Positions 56,328 through 64,000 of a stretch of DNA of 64,000 bases are shown one piece after another. The notes below the pieces were generated by a model. It was not told the origin of the DNA. It ran no database searches and saw nothing but the letters and a program-made list of their open reading frames with translations. How positions within the stretch are numbered: position 1 is the stretch's first letter; the number at the start of each line of letters is the position of its first letter. Position numbers and translations under genes: made by a program. The stretch comes from Chitinophagaceae bacterium (GTDB lineage: Bacteria > Bacteroidota > Bacteroidia > Chitinophagales > Chitinophagaceae): assembly GCA_027486835.1 (NCBI GenBank), contig JAIXOJ010000133.1, positions 24,663-88,662 of the forward strand, read 5' to 3'.

Positions 56328-57767
56328 TCAATTTTTTTCTTTCATCAATAGATTCGCTATTTGCAACAGTTTTGGTTCTGTAAAGTGATTACTCAATAAT
56401 TGCAAACCGAATGGTAAGCCATTGCTGTGGGTAAACAACGGAATTGATATAGCCGGAACTCCTACTAAATTAGCAAACACAGTAAAAATATCTGCCAAAT
56501 ACATTTCTACGGGATTATTACTCTTCTCTCCTATTTTAAATGCGGTTGTGGGTACTGTTGGTGAAATAATAGCATCGTACTGGGAAAAAATTTCGTTGGT
56601 TTTCTCGCATAATAAGCGGCGAACTTGTTGTGCCTTGGTGAAATATGCATCGTAATATCCAGAGCTTAACACAAACGTGCCTAGCAAAATGCGCCTTTGT
56701 ACCTCTTTACCAAAACCTTCGCTCCTAGACTTTTTATAGAGTGTATTTAAATCTTCATGCGCCTTTATGTTGGCTCTATATCCAAATTTAACCCCATCGT
56801 ATCTAGACAAATTACTGCTGGCTTCGGCGGTAGTTAATATATAGTAAGTGGGTACTACATAAGGTAAATACTCAAAAGAAACCGGCTCCACTGTGTGACC
56901 CGCTGCTTGCAAGTCTGCTATATTGTCTTTAATGGCATTTGCTATTTCTTGATCCAATCCATCGTGTTCTAATACTTCTTTGAAATAAGCAAAGCGGTAT
57001 TTCTTCGGTTCTTCTTTTATTAATTGAGCATATGCAGGCACTTCTTTTTGCGAAACAGTACTATCGTAAACATCAGCCCCCGCAATTACTTCTAGTACCA
57101 AGGCAATATCTTCCACACCATTTGCCAAAATGCCAATTTGGTCAAAAGAAGATGCGTAGGCAATTAACCCGAATCGGGATATTCTACCGTAAGAGGGTTT
57201 AAAACCAACGATACCACAAAAATCTGCAGGTTGCCTCACCGAACCACCCGTGTCGCTACCGAGTGATACCATACACAACCCCGCCTGAACTGCTACAGCC
57301 GAACCCCCCGAAGAGCCTCCTGGCACACGGGTTTCGTCCTTAGCATTTTTCACATGCCCATAAGCGGAGTTTTCATTGCTACTGCCCATGGCAAATTCAT
57401 CGCAATTCTGTCTGCCAATGATAATAGCACCTTCGTCCAATAGTTTTTGGGTGGCTGTTGCACTATAAATAGAGGTGAAGTTTTGTAACATGCCAGAAGA
57501 AGCACTTACCTGATGGTCTTTATAGCAAATCACATCTTTTAATCCTACCACTACGCCGTGTAACTTACCCAAAGGCTGTCCAGTTTTAATGGCGGCATCT
57601 AGTTGAGCGGCTGTAGCCAAAGCCTCCTGTTCAAATACTTCTACGAAAACGTTCAGCTGTTTTGATGCTTGTATGGCTTGCAAATAAAACTGTACGGCTT
57701 CCACACAGGTTGTAGTACCACTTGATAACTGCAAGTGGTAATCTTGAATGTTTGTAAACTGAAACAA
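56328..57767 (-). CDS. gatA: Asp-tRNA(Asn)/Glu-tRNA(Gln) amidotransferase subunit A
   Basis: GatA releases ammonia from glutamine for tRNA-dependent Gln/Asn formation. The amidase Ser-Ser-Lys site is seen in VVVGLKDVI and RVPGGSSGGSAVAVQAG; GSDTGGSVRQPADFCGIVGFKPSYG follows. 479 residues. The only start that gives the full N-terminus (FTNIQDYHLQLSSGTT) is a TTG at 57767; an in-frame TAA lies four codons upstream and the first ATG is far inside. Confidence 0.94.
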   Translation of the reverse strand: MFQFTNIQDYHLQLSSGTTTCVEAVQFYLQAIQASKQLNVFVEVFEQEALATAAQLDAAIKTGQPLGKLHGVVVGLKDVICYKDHQVSASSGMLQNFTSIYSATATQKLLDEGAIIIGRQNCDEFAMGSSNENSAYGHVKNAKDETRVPGGSSGGSAVAVQAGLCMVSLGSDTGGSVRQPADFCGIVGFKPSYGRISRFGLIAYASSFDQIGILANGVEDIALVLEVIAGADVYDSTVSQKEVPAYAQLIKEEPKKYRFAYFKEVLEHDGLDQEIANAIKDNIADLQAAGHTVEPVSFEYLPYVVPTYYILTTAEASSNLSRYDGVKFGYRANIKAHEDLNTLYKKSRSEGFGKEVQRRILLGTFVLSSGYYDAYFTKAQQVRRLLCEKTNEIFSQYDAIISPTVPTTAFKIGEKSNNPVEMYLADIFTVFANLVGVPAISIPLFTHSNGLPFGLQLLSNHFTEPKLLQIANLLMKEKN

Positions 57768-57810
57768 AGCTTTTACTTATTTTAATCTATTAAAAAAGAA
57801 AGCTGCAATT

Positions 57811-58002
57811 TTATTTAGCAGCTTCTTGGTCTTTTTCTTTCATTCCCTCGGTTAGTTCCTTTTTCACGTTTTCCTTGGCATCGTTAAACTCTCTGATACC
57901 TTTACCCAAACCTCTCATAAACTCAGGTATTTTTCTTCCGCCAAACAAAACAAGTATCACAACCGCTATGAGTAGTATCTCTTGAAATCCTAAATTGCCC
58001 AT
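57811..58002 (-). CDS. tatA: Sec-independent translocase TatA/TatE
   Basis: TatA forms the Tat protein channel. The membrane helix ([23 protein letters not shown]) with the FGGRKIPE hinge is followed by an amphipathic helix ([15 protein letters not shown]) and a charged tail. 63 residues. It is 43 nt upstream of gatA on the same strand. tatC is not in the window. Confidence 0.93.
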   Translation of the reverse strand: MGNLGFQEILLIAVVILVLFGGRKIPEFMRGLGKGIREFNDAKENVKKELTEGMKEKDQEAAK

Positions 58003-58215
58003 AAAATAAATTTTGAAAAGTAAAGGTAACCTAAAACACTAGGTAGCCTTTTTTTTAATTGCACGATATTGTTAAGGTTGGGGTTTGTAAGCAGTATTCA
58101 TTGTTGAATTCCTACCCCATTCATTTTTACAGTAGTACATTTTGGTACAATAAAAAAGCGGAAACAAAGTTTTTTTATCAACAATGCTCCCGCTTCTATT
58201 ATATCAATCAACAGA

Positions 58216-58566
58216 CTAGAATCTTTTCTCTTTAATTCTTGCACTCTTACCGCTTCTTTCACGCAAGTAGAACAATTTAGCTCTACGCACTTTACCTACT
58301 TTGTTAAGTATGATAGACTCAATGTTTGGCGACTGAATAGGAAATAATCTTTCCACACCCACACCATCAGAAATCTTACGAACAGTAAATGTGGCAGTAG
58401 CACCAACACCTTGAAGCTTAATTACATCACCACGAAAACCTTGGATACGCTCCTTACCACCTTCTACAATCTTGTAGTTTACAGTTACATTATCTCCAGC
58501 CTTAAATTTAGGGTGAGATTTTGTAGTGGTAAGTTGTTCGTGTATATATTGAACTGCTTGATACAT
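58216..58566 (-). CDS. rplS: Ribosomal protein L19
   Basis: [31 protein letters not shown] then [56 protein letters not shown] is full-length L19 (116 residues), located at the 30S-50S interface. No trmD or rimM gene is next to it, unlike in many other bacteria. Confidence 0.97.
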   Translation of the reverse strand: MYQAVQYIHEQLTTTKSHPKFKAGDNVTVNYKIVEGGKERIQGFRGDVIKLQGVGATATFTVRKISDGVGVERLFPIQSPNIESIILNKVGKVRRAKLFYLRERSGKSARIKEKRF

Positions 58567-58589
58567 AATTATAAATTTTTTTGGAAGCG

Positions 58590-58597
58590 CAAATATA
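58590..58597 (-). promoter_or_regulatory. -7 element of the rplS promoter
   Basis: TATATTTG on the minus strand fits TAnnTTTG exactly and lies 24 nt before the rplS start. A weak TGTG-like -33 is about 20 nt upstream. Confidence 0.5.
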
Positions 58598-58647
58598 GGG
58601 GGCTGAAACTAATTATGCACATAAAACAAGAAGATTTTCACAATTTT

Positions 58648-59175
58648 CTACTCGCTTTTTTTTGTGGTGGCTATTTTCTTATAAATAGGCACGGTGCTGC
58701 AAGGTTCTCCGTACATAATACTCTTGGCATGTAACCTCAATTTTGCCGTTATAGCCACATAGGCTGCGGGGGTTATGTCGTAGTCTCCACATCCTTTTAC
58801 TACTACTCTTTTGTCCTCGTATGCTGTTGCATCTATGGCAGCTATTTCTTTTGTAAAAATGGTTTCTATCAGTTGTTGCTCATTGCCAAAAACCACTTCT
58901 TTAGCAATGGGTTGCAAATAACTGGCCGCTAGCATATAGGCCCACATGGGTATTATGGCATCTGCCGTACACTGGATAGCAACGTATTGGTTTTCATATT
59001 TAGACCAATCCGTTTGTTGCAATGCTTGCCTGTAGTCTTTTTCCTTTAGCATTAATTCCATAAACAAGTATGGCTTTAAATCAAAAATGGCGATGCTTCC
59101 TTTTGGATAATAAGTGGAAAGATCCAAAGTGATGATACCGCTCTCTGCTACTTTATTGGTAATGATGTTGTCCAT
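58648..59175 (-). CDS. DUF2480 protein
   Basis: A 175-residue protein of the Bacteroidota-specific DUF2480 family: IITLDLSTYYPKGSIAIFDLKPYLFMELMLKEKDYR, VAIQCTADAIIPMWAYMLAASYL and VVKGCGDYDITPAAYVAITAKL. Function is unknown; the conserved Cys residues (CTADA, GCGD, EPCSTV) may bind a metal. It lies between rplS and ppiD on the same strand. Confidence 0.85.
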   Translation of the reverse strand: MDNIITNKVAESGIITLDLSTYYPKGSIAIFDLKPYLFMELMLKEKDYRQALQQTDWSKYENQYVAIQCTADAIIPMWAYMLAASYLQPIAKEVVFGNEQQLIETIFTKEIAAIDATAYEDKRVVVKGCGDYDITPAAYVAITAKLRLHAKSIMYGEPCSTVPIYKKIATTKKSE

Positions 59176-59246
59176 AAACGATTCATTTGCTTTAAAAACG
59201 CACTAAAAGTAATACCCGCTACTACCTACTTGGTTTCGCTATGCGC

Positions 59247-59288
59247 AAAAAAGCCGCTCAACTATCTTTAGTGAGCGGCTTTTTTTAA
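59247..59288 (-). terminator. Terminator of ppiD
   Basis: AAAAAAGCCGCTCA pairs with TGAGCGGCTTTTTT around ACTATCTTTAG. On the minus strand a T-run follows. It lies about 42 nt after the ppiD stop. Confidence 0.88.
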
Positions 59289-59329
59289 ATTTATTCTTCT
59301 GGAAATTACTCCTTGCTATGATTATACGC

Positions 59330-61435
59330 CTAGAAGTATTTGTTACTCGTTCTCAAATCTTTTACATCGGCTGCTTTTCTTAGGGCAGTTCCACTTCTGT
59401 AAAAACCAGATTTTTGGCTCTGGGCCAATGATTGTTTGATACTTTGAATATCGCTAACACTTGGTTTTGCACCAATGTTTTCTACTTTAATAGCATAAAC
59501 ACCTGTGTTTCCAGCAATTGCTTCGCTTACTTTACCTTTTAGTTTGGCATTGAAAGCAGCACCAATCACTTTGTTTTCCATACCTGCACCAGGAATAAAG
59601 GCATTACCAAAGGTTAAGCTGTCGGCTTTTTGTAACGCAACGTTGGCAGCTTTTGCAATGGCCTCTAGGTTAAGGCTAGTGAACTTGGTGCTGATAATTT
59701 GTTTCGCTTTTTTCTCGTTGCGCACCAAGTTTTCTACCTGTGGTCTTAATACAGTAACTGAAGGAAGACCTGGTTTGCTCACATTGGTAATCAAAGCAAC
59801 AATGTATTTATCTCCTACTTCAAAAGGTTCTGAAATAGCGTTTACATCATTTTCATAAATCCATCTTACCACTTGACGGTTTTGACCTAAACCACCAATG
59901 TAGGTATCGCTTTCTTTCACTTCACCAGAGTTAAGCAAGTTTTTGTTGATTTTCTTAGCACCATCTTCAAAAGCTTCTTTGGTTTTGTTAGTGGCAGAAA
60001 ACTGTGCAGCTGCGTTGCTTGCAGCAGATACTGTTTCGGCACTAGCAATAATTGGTTTGGCCAAATAAGCAATTTGGTAAGCAGGCTGTGGATTTTTTTG
60101 ACCCAATACCTCAATGTAGTGGTATCCAAAATCTGTTTTCACTACACCTTTAGAACCAACTGGTTTGTCAAAAGAAAACTCGTTAAAAGGCGGAACCATT
60201 TGCCCTTGAGGGAAAAAGTCGTATAAACCACCTTTTGTTTTGCTTCCTGGATCATCAGAATATTTAGTACACAATTCTTCGAAATTGGCTCCAGCTTTTA
60301 TAGCGGTTTCAATGCTGTCAATTGTTTTTTTAGCTGCACTATCGCTTTTGATGGGTTGGCCGCTTCTGCTATCGGTTGTGGCAATTAAGATGTGGCGAAC
60401 TTTTGCGCTGTCTGGCCAATTTTTAGTGCCTACTAATTTAGCTACTACATAATTGTTGCCTTCTTGGTAAGGGCCAAAAGTTTGACCAACTGCTAGTTTT
60501 ACCAAAGTATCTTTTTTAGAAGATTCTATTTTTGCTTTTGATAAATAACCTTCTTTGTAAGCTATTTCAGTACCTACTTTCCCTAAATAAGCTTTTGCAT
60601 CTGTAGTAGCAGTGAAATCTGTTTTCAAGTTGCTTACTTGTGCTAAAGTAGCAGCACTGTCTGCACCACTTGGTGTGGCATCGAAAGCTACATAGCTAAT
60701 ACCGCGGGTTTCCTCGTCTTTGTCATATTCTACATGGTGCTTTTTGGCAAATTCTAGAATTTCATCGTCGGTTACTTTTACGGTGCTATCTACAATAGTA
60801 TTATAAGGTACGGCAACAAATGAAATAGAAGCTATTGCATTGTTGTCTGCCAAGGTTTTTTCAGCTAACCATTTTGGTACATACACGGCTTGTTGCAATA
60901 AGTCGTTGTATTTAGACCGTAATTTTTGTTGGATGGTTGGTTTAATGTAAGCCTCATTAATCATCTCTACTTGCTCGGCGTTTTTGTTCTTTTTTATTTG
61001 AGCAAAAGCTTGTTTGGCTTTGTCCACATTAAACTGCCCAGTTGCTTCGTCGGTAAATTCTCTTTTTAGGGGAGAAGTTTGAGGGTCGAACATAAGATCG
61101 GATAATTCCTTACCACTTACTGACAAGCCTAACTTGTCATACTCTTGCTCGTTAATAATTCTGTCCACTTCCTGGTTCCACACATTGCCCACTAGTTGTT
61201 CTCTGCTGCCAGCTTGTGCACCATACATTTTTTCCATCATGGTAATCTTAGCGTCGAATTCGGCTCGATCTATCGTTACTCCATTAATCTTACCTATTTT
61301 GGTGGAGCTAGAAAAGAAACTTCCTCTTCCGCCACCCATTGCTCTGTCCTGCATAATAAATGCAATCAAAGCCAATGCAATTAGGCCAAACATTATCCAC
61401 GCACCTCTATCCCGGATCTTTTGTATAACAGACAT
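59330..61435 (-). CDS. Peptidylprolyl isomerase PpiD/SurA-like
   Basis: The ATG at 61435 (MSVIQKIRDRGAWIMFGLIALALIAFIMQD) gives one membrane anchor, as in PpiD; the frame to 61510 would add a 25-residue hydrophobic lead. Residues about 40-250 are SurA_N-like (chaperone). A PPIC parvulin domain spans about 340-440 (KVRHILIATTDSRSGQP, FEELCTKYSDDPGSKTKGGLYDFFPQGQMVPPFNEFSF). A second, degenerate rotamase-like part follows. It folds outer-membrane proteins in the periplasm. 701 residues. Confidence 0.9.
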   Translation of the reverse strand: MSVIQKIRDRGAWIMFGLIALALIAFIMQDRAMGGGRGSFFSSSTKIGKINGVTIDRAEFDAKITMMEKMYGAQAGSREQLVGNVWNQEVDRIINEQEYDKLGLSVSGKELSDLMFDPQTSPLKREFTDEATGQFNVDKAKQAFAQIKKNKNAEQVEMINEAYIKPTIQQKLRSKYNDLLQQAVYVPKWLAEKTLADNNAIASISFVAVPYNTIVDSTVKVTDDEILEFAKKHHVEYDKDEETRGISYVAFDATPSGADSAATLAQVSNLKTDFTATTDAKAYLGKVGTEIAYKEGYLSKAKIESSKKDTLVKLAVGQTFGPYQEGNNYVVAKLVGTKNWPDSAKVRHILIATTDSRSGQPIKSDSAAKKTIDSIETAIKAGANFEELCTKYSDDPGSKTKGGLYDFFPQGQMVPPFNEFSFDKPVGSKGVVKTDFGYHYIEVLGQKNPQPAYQIAYLAKPIIASAETVSAASNAAAQFSATNKTKEAFEDGAKKINKNLLNSGEVKESDTYIGGLGQNRQVVRWIYENDVNAISEPFEVGDKYIVALITNVSKPGLPSVTVLRPQVENLVRNEKKAKQIISTKFTSLNLEAIAKAANVALQKADSLTFGNAFIPGAGMENKVIGAAFNAKLKGKVSEAIAGNTGVYAIKVENIGAKPSVSDIQSIKQSLAQSQKSGFYRSGTALRKAADVKDLRTSNKYF

Positions 61436-61632
61436 AATACTTAATAAATTTAAAAAAAAATAAGGGTGGCAAAAATAGGGGAATAAGATGTTAGAATAGA
61501 ATGTGGACAAAACCCGTAAAACTTAGCGCAAGAAGCCAGCCGAAATGGGGATAACTCCAATGCTATGTTCCTTTTTTCATCTCCATTATTTTAGTGATGC
61601 CGCAGGCCAAAAATTTAAATTCACATTCCTTA

Positions 61633-62028
61633 TGTGGATAACCCTCATTTCCAGTGAATAACCCTTATTTTTTTCCTTTTTTTGGTGGATACAGGTGGGA
61701 TAAACAAATTTGTGGTTGACAGAAAAATAGATTAGGCAGTGCTTTTTTATCCTTTTTTATCCCTGTTAAGTTAAGATGGATAACTTGTTAATAACCATTT
61801 CCCCATGATTGTGGATTGGCAATACAGCGATGTTTATAATTACACAAAACCCTTGATAATCAACTCTTTTAGGCGGTGAATAAAATGTGCATTAGCGTGA
61901 ATAAGGGTGTGGTTATTAACTTCGCCCTTTGTGAATAAGTAAGTTATCCCGATATGCACAGCCGTAGTAGTAGTAGTTGGTTATATAAATACTCTATTAT
62001 TATTTACTTATTACCTCAGTTATCAACA
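61633..62028. other. Candidate chromosomal replication origin (oriC)
   Basis: Minus-strand genes lie to the left and nadA (plus) to the right. DnaA-box-like 9-mers (consensus TGTGNATAA or its reverse) are at 61633-61641 (exact), 61653-61661, 61875-61883, 61896-61904 (each one mismatch), 61930-61938 (exact), 61952-61960 (one mismatch, reverse) and 62020-62028 (one mismatch, reverse). Four TAG triplets lie at 61965-61976, right after the sixth box and a GCCG spacer. An AT-rich stretch follows at 61981-62013. This is the order expected of a basal unwinding system. dnaA itself is not in the window. Confidence 0.68.
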
Positions 62029-62044
62029 ACTAAAATTTTAGGAT

Positions 62045-63046
62045 ATGTCCATCAACACCGATTCGCTCTTGCAACACGGCTTCCTCAACAAGGAGGTAGA
62101 TGCCACCATCGATTTGTTTGCCGCAATAGAACAATTGAAGAAAGAGAAAAACGCCATTGTACTCGCACACTTCTATCAGGAACCCGATATTCAAGATGTG
62201 GCAGACTTTATTGGCGATAGCTTAGGGCTGGCGCAAAAGGCACAGAGCACCGATGCCGACATGATTGTATTTGCGGGGGTACACTTTATGGCCGAAACCG
62301 CTAAAATCCTCAATCCTTCTAAAAAGGTATTGCTGCCCGATTTAAAGGCAGGATGCTCCCTGGCCGATTCTGCCCCAAGAGACTTGTTTAAAGCCTTTAA
62401 AGAGAAGCACAGCGACAATTTAGTGATATCCTACATCAATTGCACTGCCGACATTAAAGCACTGAGCGATATTATTTGCACCAGCAGCAATGCCGAAAAA
62501 ATTATAGAGAGCGTACCTGCCGATCAACCCATCCTTTTTGCCCCAGATAAAAACCTAGGTGCTTACTTAAATAAAAAGACGGGCCGCAACATGCTGCTAT
62601 GGAATGGTGCCTGCATGGTGCATGAGATATTTAGTTTGGAAAAAATAGTAAAACTCAAAATCAGGCATCCAGAAGCGGAAGTGTTGGCTCATCCAGAATG
62701 TGAAGAGGCTCTATTACAAGCCGCAGATTTTGTAGGCAGCACTACCCAAATTTTAAAGTATGCCGTTCAATCGCCTAAACAAGTATTTATTGTGGCAACG
62801 GAAACAGGCATTTTACACCAAATGCAAAAAGATGCCCCACACAAAACATTTATCCCAGCTCCACCTAATAATAATTGTGCCTGCAACGATTGTCCACACA
62901 TGAAACTGAATACTTTGGAGAAATTGTATTTGTGCATGAAATACGAACTTCCAGAAATTACCATGGACGAAACCTTGCGCCTAGCTGCTAAAAAACCAAT
63001 GGACAGAATGCTAGACATTAGTAGAGCTGCGGGATTGATAGGTTAG
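62045..63046 (+). CDS. nadA: Quinolinate synthase
   Basis: NadA condenses iminoaspartate and dihydroxyacetone phosphate to quinolinate in NAD synthesis, using a [4Fe-4S] cluster. [24 protein letters not shown] near 38-61 is the family start. The three cluster cysteines are in [18 protein letters not shown] and [10 protein letters not shown]. 333 residues. nadB and nadC are not adjacent. The gene starts 17 nt after the last DnaA-box-like site of the candidate origin. Confidence 0.96.
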   Translation: MSINTDSLLQHGFLNKEVDATIDLFAAIEQLKKEKNAIVLAHFYQEPDIQDVADFIGDSLGLAQKAQSTDADMIVFAGVHFMAETAKILNPSKKVLLPDLKAGCSLADSAPRDLFKAFKEKHSDNLVISYINCTADIKALSDIICTSSNAEKIIESVPADQPILFAPDKNLGAYLNKKTGRNMLLWNGACMVHEIFSLEKIVKLKIRHPEAEVLAHPECEEALLQAADFVGSTTQILKYAVQSPKQVFIVATETGILHQMQKDAPHKTFIPAPPNNNCACNDCPHMKLNTLEKLYLCMKYELPEITMDETLRLAAKKPMDRMLDISRAAGLIG

Positions 63047-63155
63047 CAGGTAATTATTCCTAGGTTGTAAGTAGTATTTCCAAGGTATTAGGTACAATAG
63101 CTAATTTATATTTTAAACGACTTAAAAAGATACGCTCCAGATACACAGCAGTTAT

Positions 63156-63186
63156 ACTTCCCGAAAGGTTATAACTTTCGGGAAGT
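63156..63186. other. 12-bp perfect hairpin after nadA
   Basis: ACTTCCCGAAAG (63156-63167) pairs with CTTTCGGGAAGT (63175-63186) around a 7-nt loop. No T-run follows. It lies between nadA and its likely terminator. Confidence 0.6.
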
Positions 63187-63218
63187 TGATGAACGATGTT
63201 ATAACCCATTTATTGTAC

Positions 63219-63247
63219 AAAAAAGTCCCGTAAATCGGGGCTTTTTT
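63219..63247 (+). terminator. Rho-independent terminator of nadA
   Basis: AAAAAAGTCCCG and CGGGGCTTTTTT form a stem with one mismatch around TAAAT, ending in a T-run. Confidence 0.82.
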
Positions 63248-63387
63248 CGTTTTTGGCCTTTTTCATCAATTTCGTCTAATTGACTTCATCCCTTATTCGA
63301 GTGATAAATCATCTGAACTACTACAAGCATCTTTGCAGGATTGAGTTAATGAACTAATTACCGTACTACCCCCTCAAATCTTACCTT

Positions 63388-63537
63388 ATGACTTTTTCCA
63401 TTGATGCCTTTTTAGAAGCAATTGGTTATGTAATCTTTTTCTCTATCATTATGTTTGGGTTCATCTTCCCACTAATGTTGGTTGAACTAAAGGCACACAA
63501 ATCAAAACCTTATTCTCCCCGTAGCTTCCGTTGGTAA
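63388..63537 (+). CDS. Small single-pass membrane protein, 49 residues
   Basis: ATG at 63388 to TAA at 63535 reads MTFSIDAFLEAIGYVIFFS, then IIMFGFIFPLMLVELKAHK and SKPYSPRSFRW. One clear membrane helix (about 12-32) is followed by a basic tail, the usual positive-inside layout. I do not recognise a family. The length is short, but the hydrophobic/basic split is unlikely by chance. Confidence 0.5.
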   Translation: MTFSIDAFLEAIGYVIFFSIIMFGFIFPLMLVELKAHKSKPYSPRSFRW

Positions 63538-63725
63538 TGACTAACTTACTAGTTGCTGCTTTATCCATTTAAAACCATTCATTGGCTGCTGACGTACCAT
63601 TTATGGACTTTATCCACCGATTGTTGTTAGCCAATTTGCTTGATGTTCCTTTGTCTGATAAATAGTTACGCAATAAGATTCTTTTTTTAGCAAGCAAAAA
63701 ACTCTTGTTTATTTATTACTTCTAT

Positions 63726-64000
63726 CATCCGCACTACTACGGAAGGCAGTCTATGAAGTTATTGTGGCATCCGCACTACTGCGGAAGGCAGTCTAAGAAG
63801 TTTTTGTGGCATCCGCACTACTGCGGAAGGTAGTCTAAGAATTTATTGTGGCATCCGCACTACTGCGGAAGGCAGTCTAAGAAGTTTTTGTGGCATCCGC
63901 ACTAATGCGGAAGGTAGTCTAAGAATTTATTGTGGCATCCGCACTACTGCGGAAGGCAGTCTAAGAAGTTATTGTGGCATCCGCACTACTGCGGAAGGTA
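63726..64000. repeat. 42-bp tandem array with internal hairpin, cut by window edge
   Basis: Six full units start at 63726, 63768, 63810, 63852, 63894 and 63936; a seventh from 63978 runs off the window. Each unit has a 6-bp stem, TCCGCA-CTAC-TGCGGA (a mismatch in unit 1, loop change in unit 5). Units 2 and 4 are identical, and 3 and 5 differ by one base. This suggests an 84-bp higher-order unit. No spacers are present. Confidence 0.93.

Noticed and set aside
63726..64000. CRISPR array
   Set aside because: Units are directly adjacent with no variable spacers, and no cas gene is present. The same holds for the other three arrays.

Overview
The window is chromosomal DNA of a member of the Bacteroidota, most likely order Chitinophagales (Chitinophagaceae-like). 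The evidence is the gene content: a GldJ-type gliding lipoprotein, a uppS-bamA-ompH-ompH cluster, DUF4476, DUF4292 and DUF2480 proteins, a CCDC81-type HU domain protein, a GH43 enzyme and a fused FtcD. Promoters also fit the Bacteroidota pattern (TTTG, about 19 nt, TAnnTTTG), Shine-Dalgarno sites are weak, and the DNA is AT-rich. No prophage, insertion sequence or CRISPR array was found.

Layout. 1-670: an operon on the minus strand, tRNA-Thr(TGT), tRNA-Tyr(GTA), tRNA-Gly(TCC), tRNA-Thr(GGT), tuf (cut by the window edge), with a clear promoter. 1.06-5.5 kb: hutH-hutU-hutI for histidine breakdown; the fourth step, the fused ftcD, sits alone at 31.7-33.4 kb. 5.7-15.8 kb: mixed metabolic genes (GH43, metZ, OsmC, truA, DUF4476 protein, POT peptide transporter, hpf) and a first 21-bp tandem array. 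16.1-18.8 kb: tsaB, an ArsR-type regulator and an MBL/rhodanese persulfide dioxygenase. 18.8-25.6 kb: a methyltransferase and an envelope gene set (HU/CCDC81 protein, beta-barrel protein, 1000-residue TPR protein). 25.7-34.1 kb: the accessory part, with a thioesterase, a DUF3857-type gene remnant, a 15-unit 21-bp array, an unknown 321-residue protein, a SanA/YdcF protein, a RhuM-like/Doc toxin-antitoxin pair, ftcD and a HicB-like two-gene unit. 34.4-43.5 kb: ComEC, an RsmI-like methylase, uppS, bamA, two ompH genes and gcvT. 43.7-59.2 kb: housekeeping genes (desaturase, gldJ, purL, hldD-like, proC, dut, DUF4292, EnvC-like, glycosyltransferase, gatA, tatA, rplS, DUF2480) and a composite 22-23 bp array. 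59.3-64 kb: ppiD, a candidate replication origin, nadA, a 49-residue membrane protein and a 42-bp array running off the window.

The best single signal is the 61.6-62.04 kb gap between divergent ppiD and nadA. It holds a cluster of DnaA-box-like 9-mers, then a box, a GCCG spacer, four TAG trinucleotides and an AT-rich stretch. This is the layout of a bacterial basal unwinding system, so the gap is a strong oriC candidate. The second theme is tandem arrays of about 21-22 bp (or 42 bp) period in intergenic DNA, with different unit sequences at 10.95, 26.8, 54.1 and 63.7 kb; one exact 20-mer is shared between two of these regions. The third theme is two possible toxin-antitoxin units on either side of ftcD, each with an inverted repeat overlapping a predicted promoter.

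All family names come from reading motifs in translated sequence; no database search was run. Start codons were moved from the longest reading frame where an overlap, a non-ATG codon or a signal peptide made a later start more likely.
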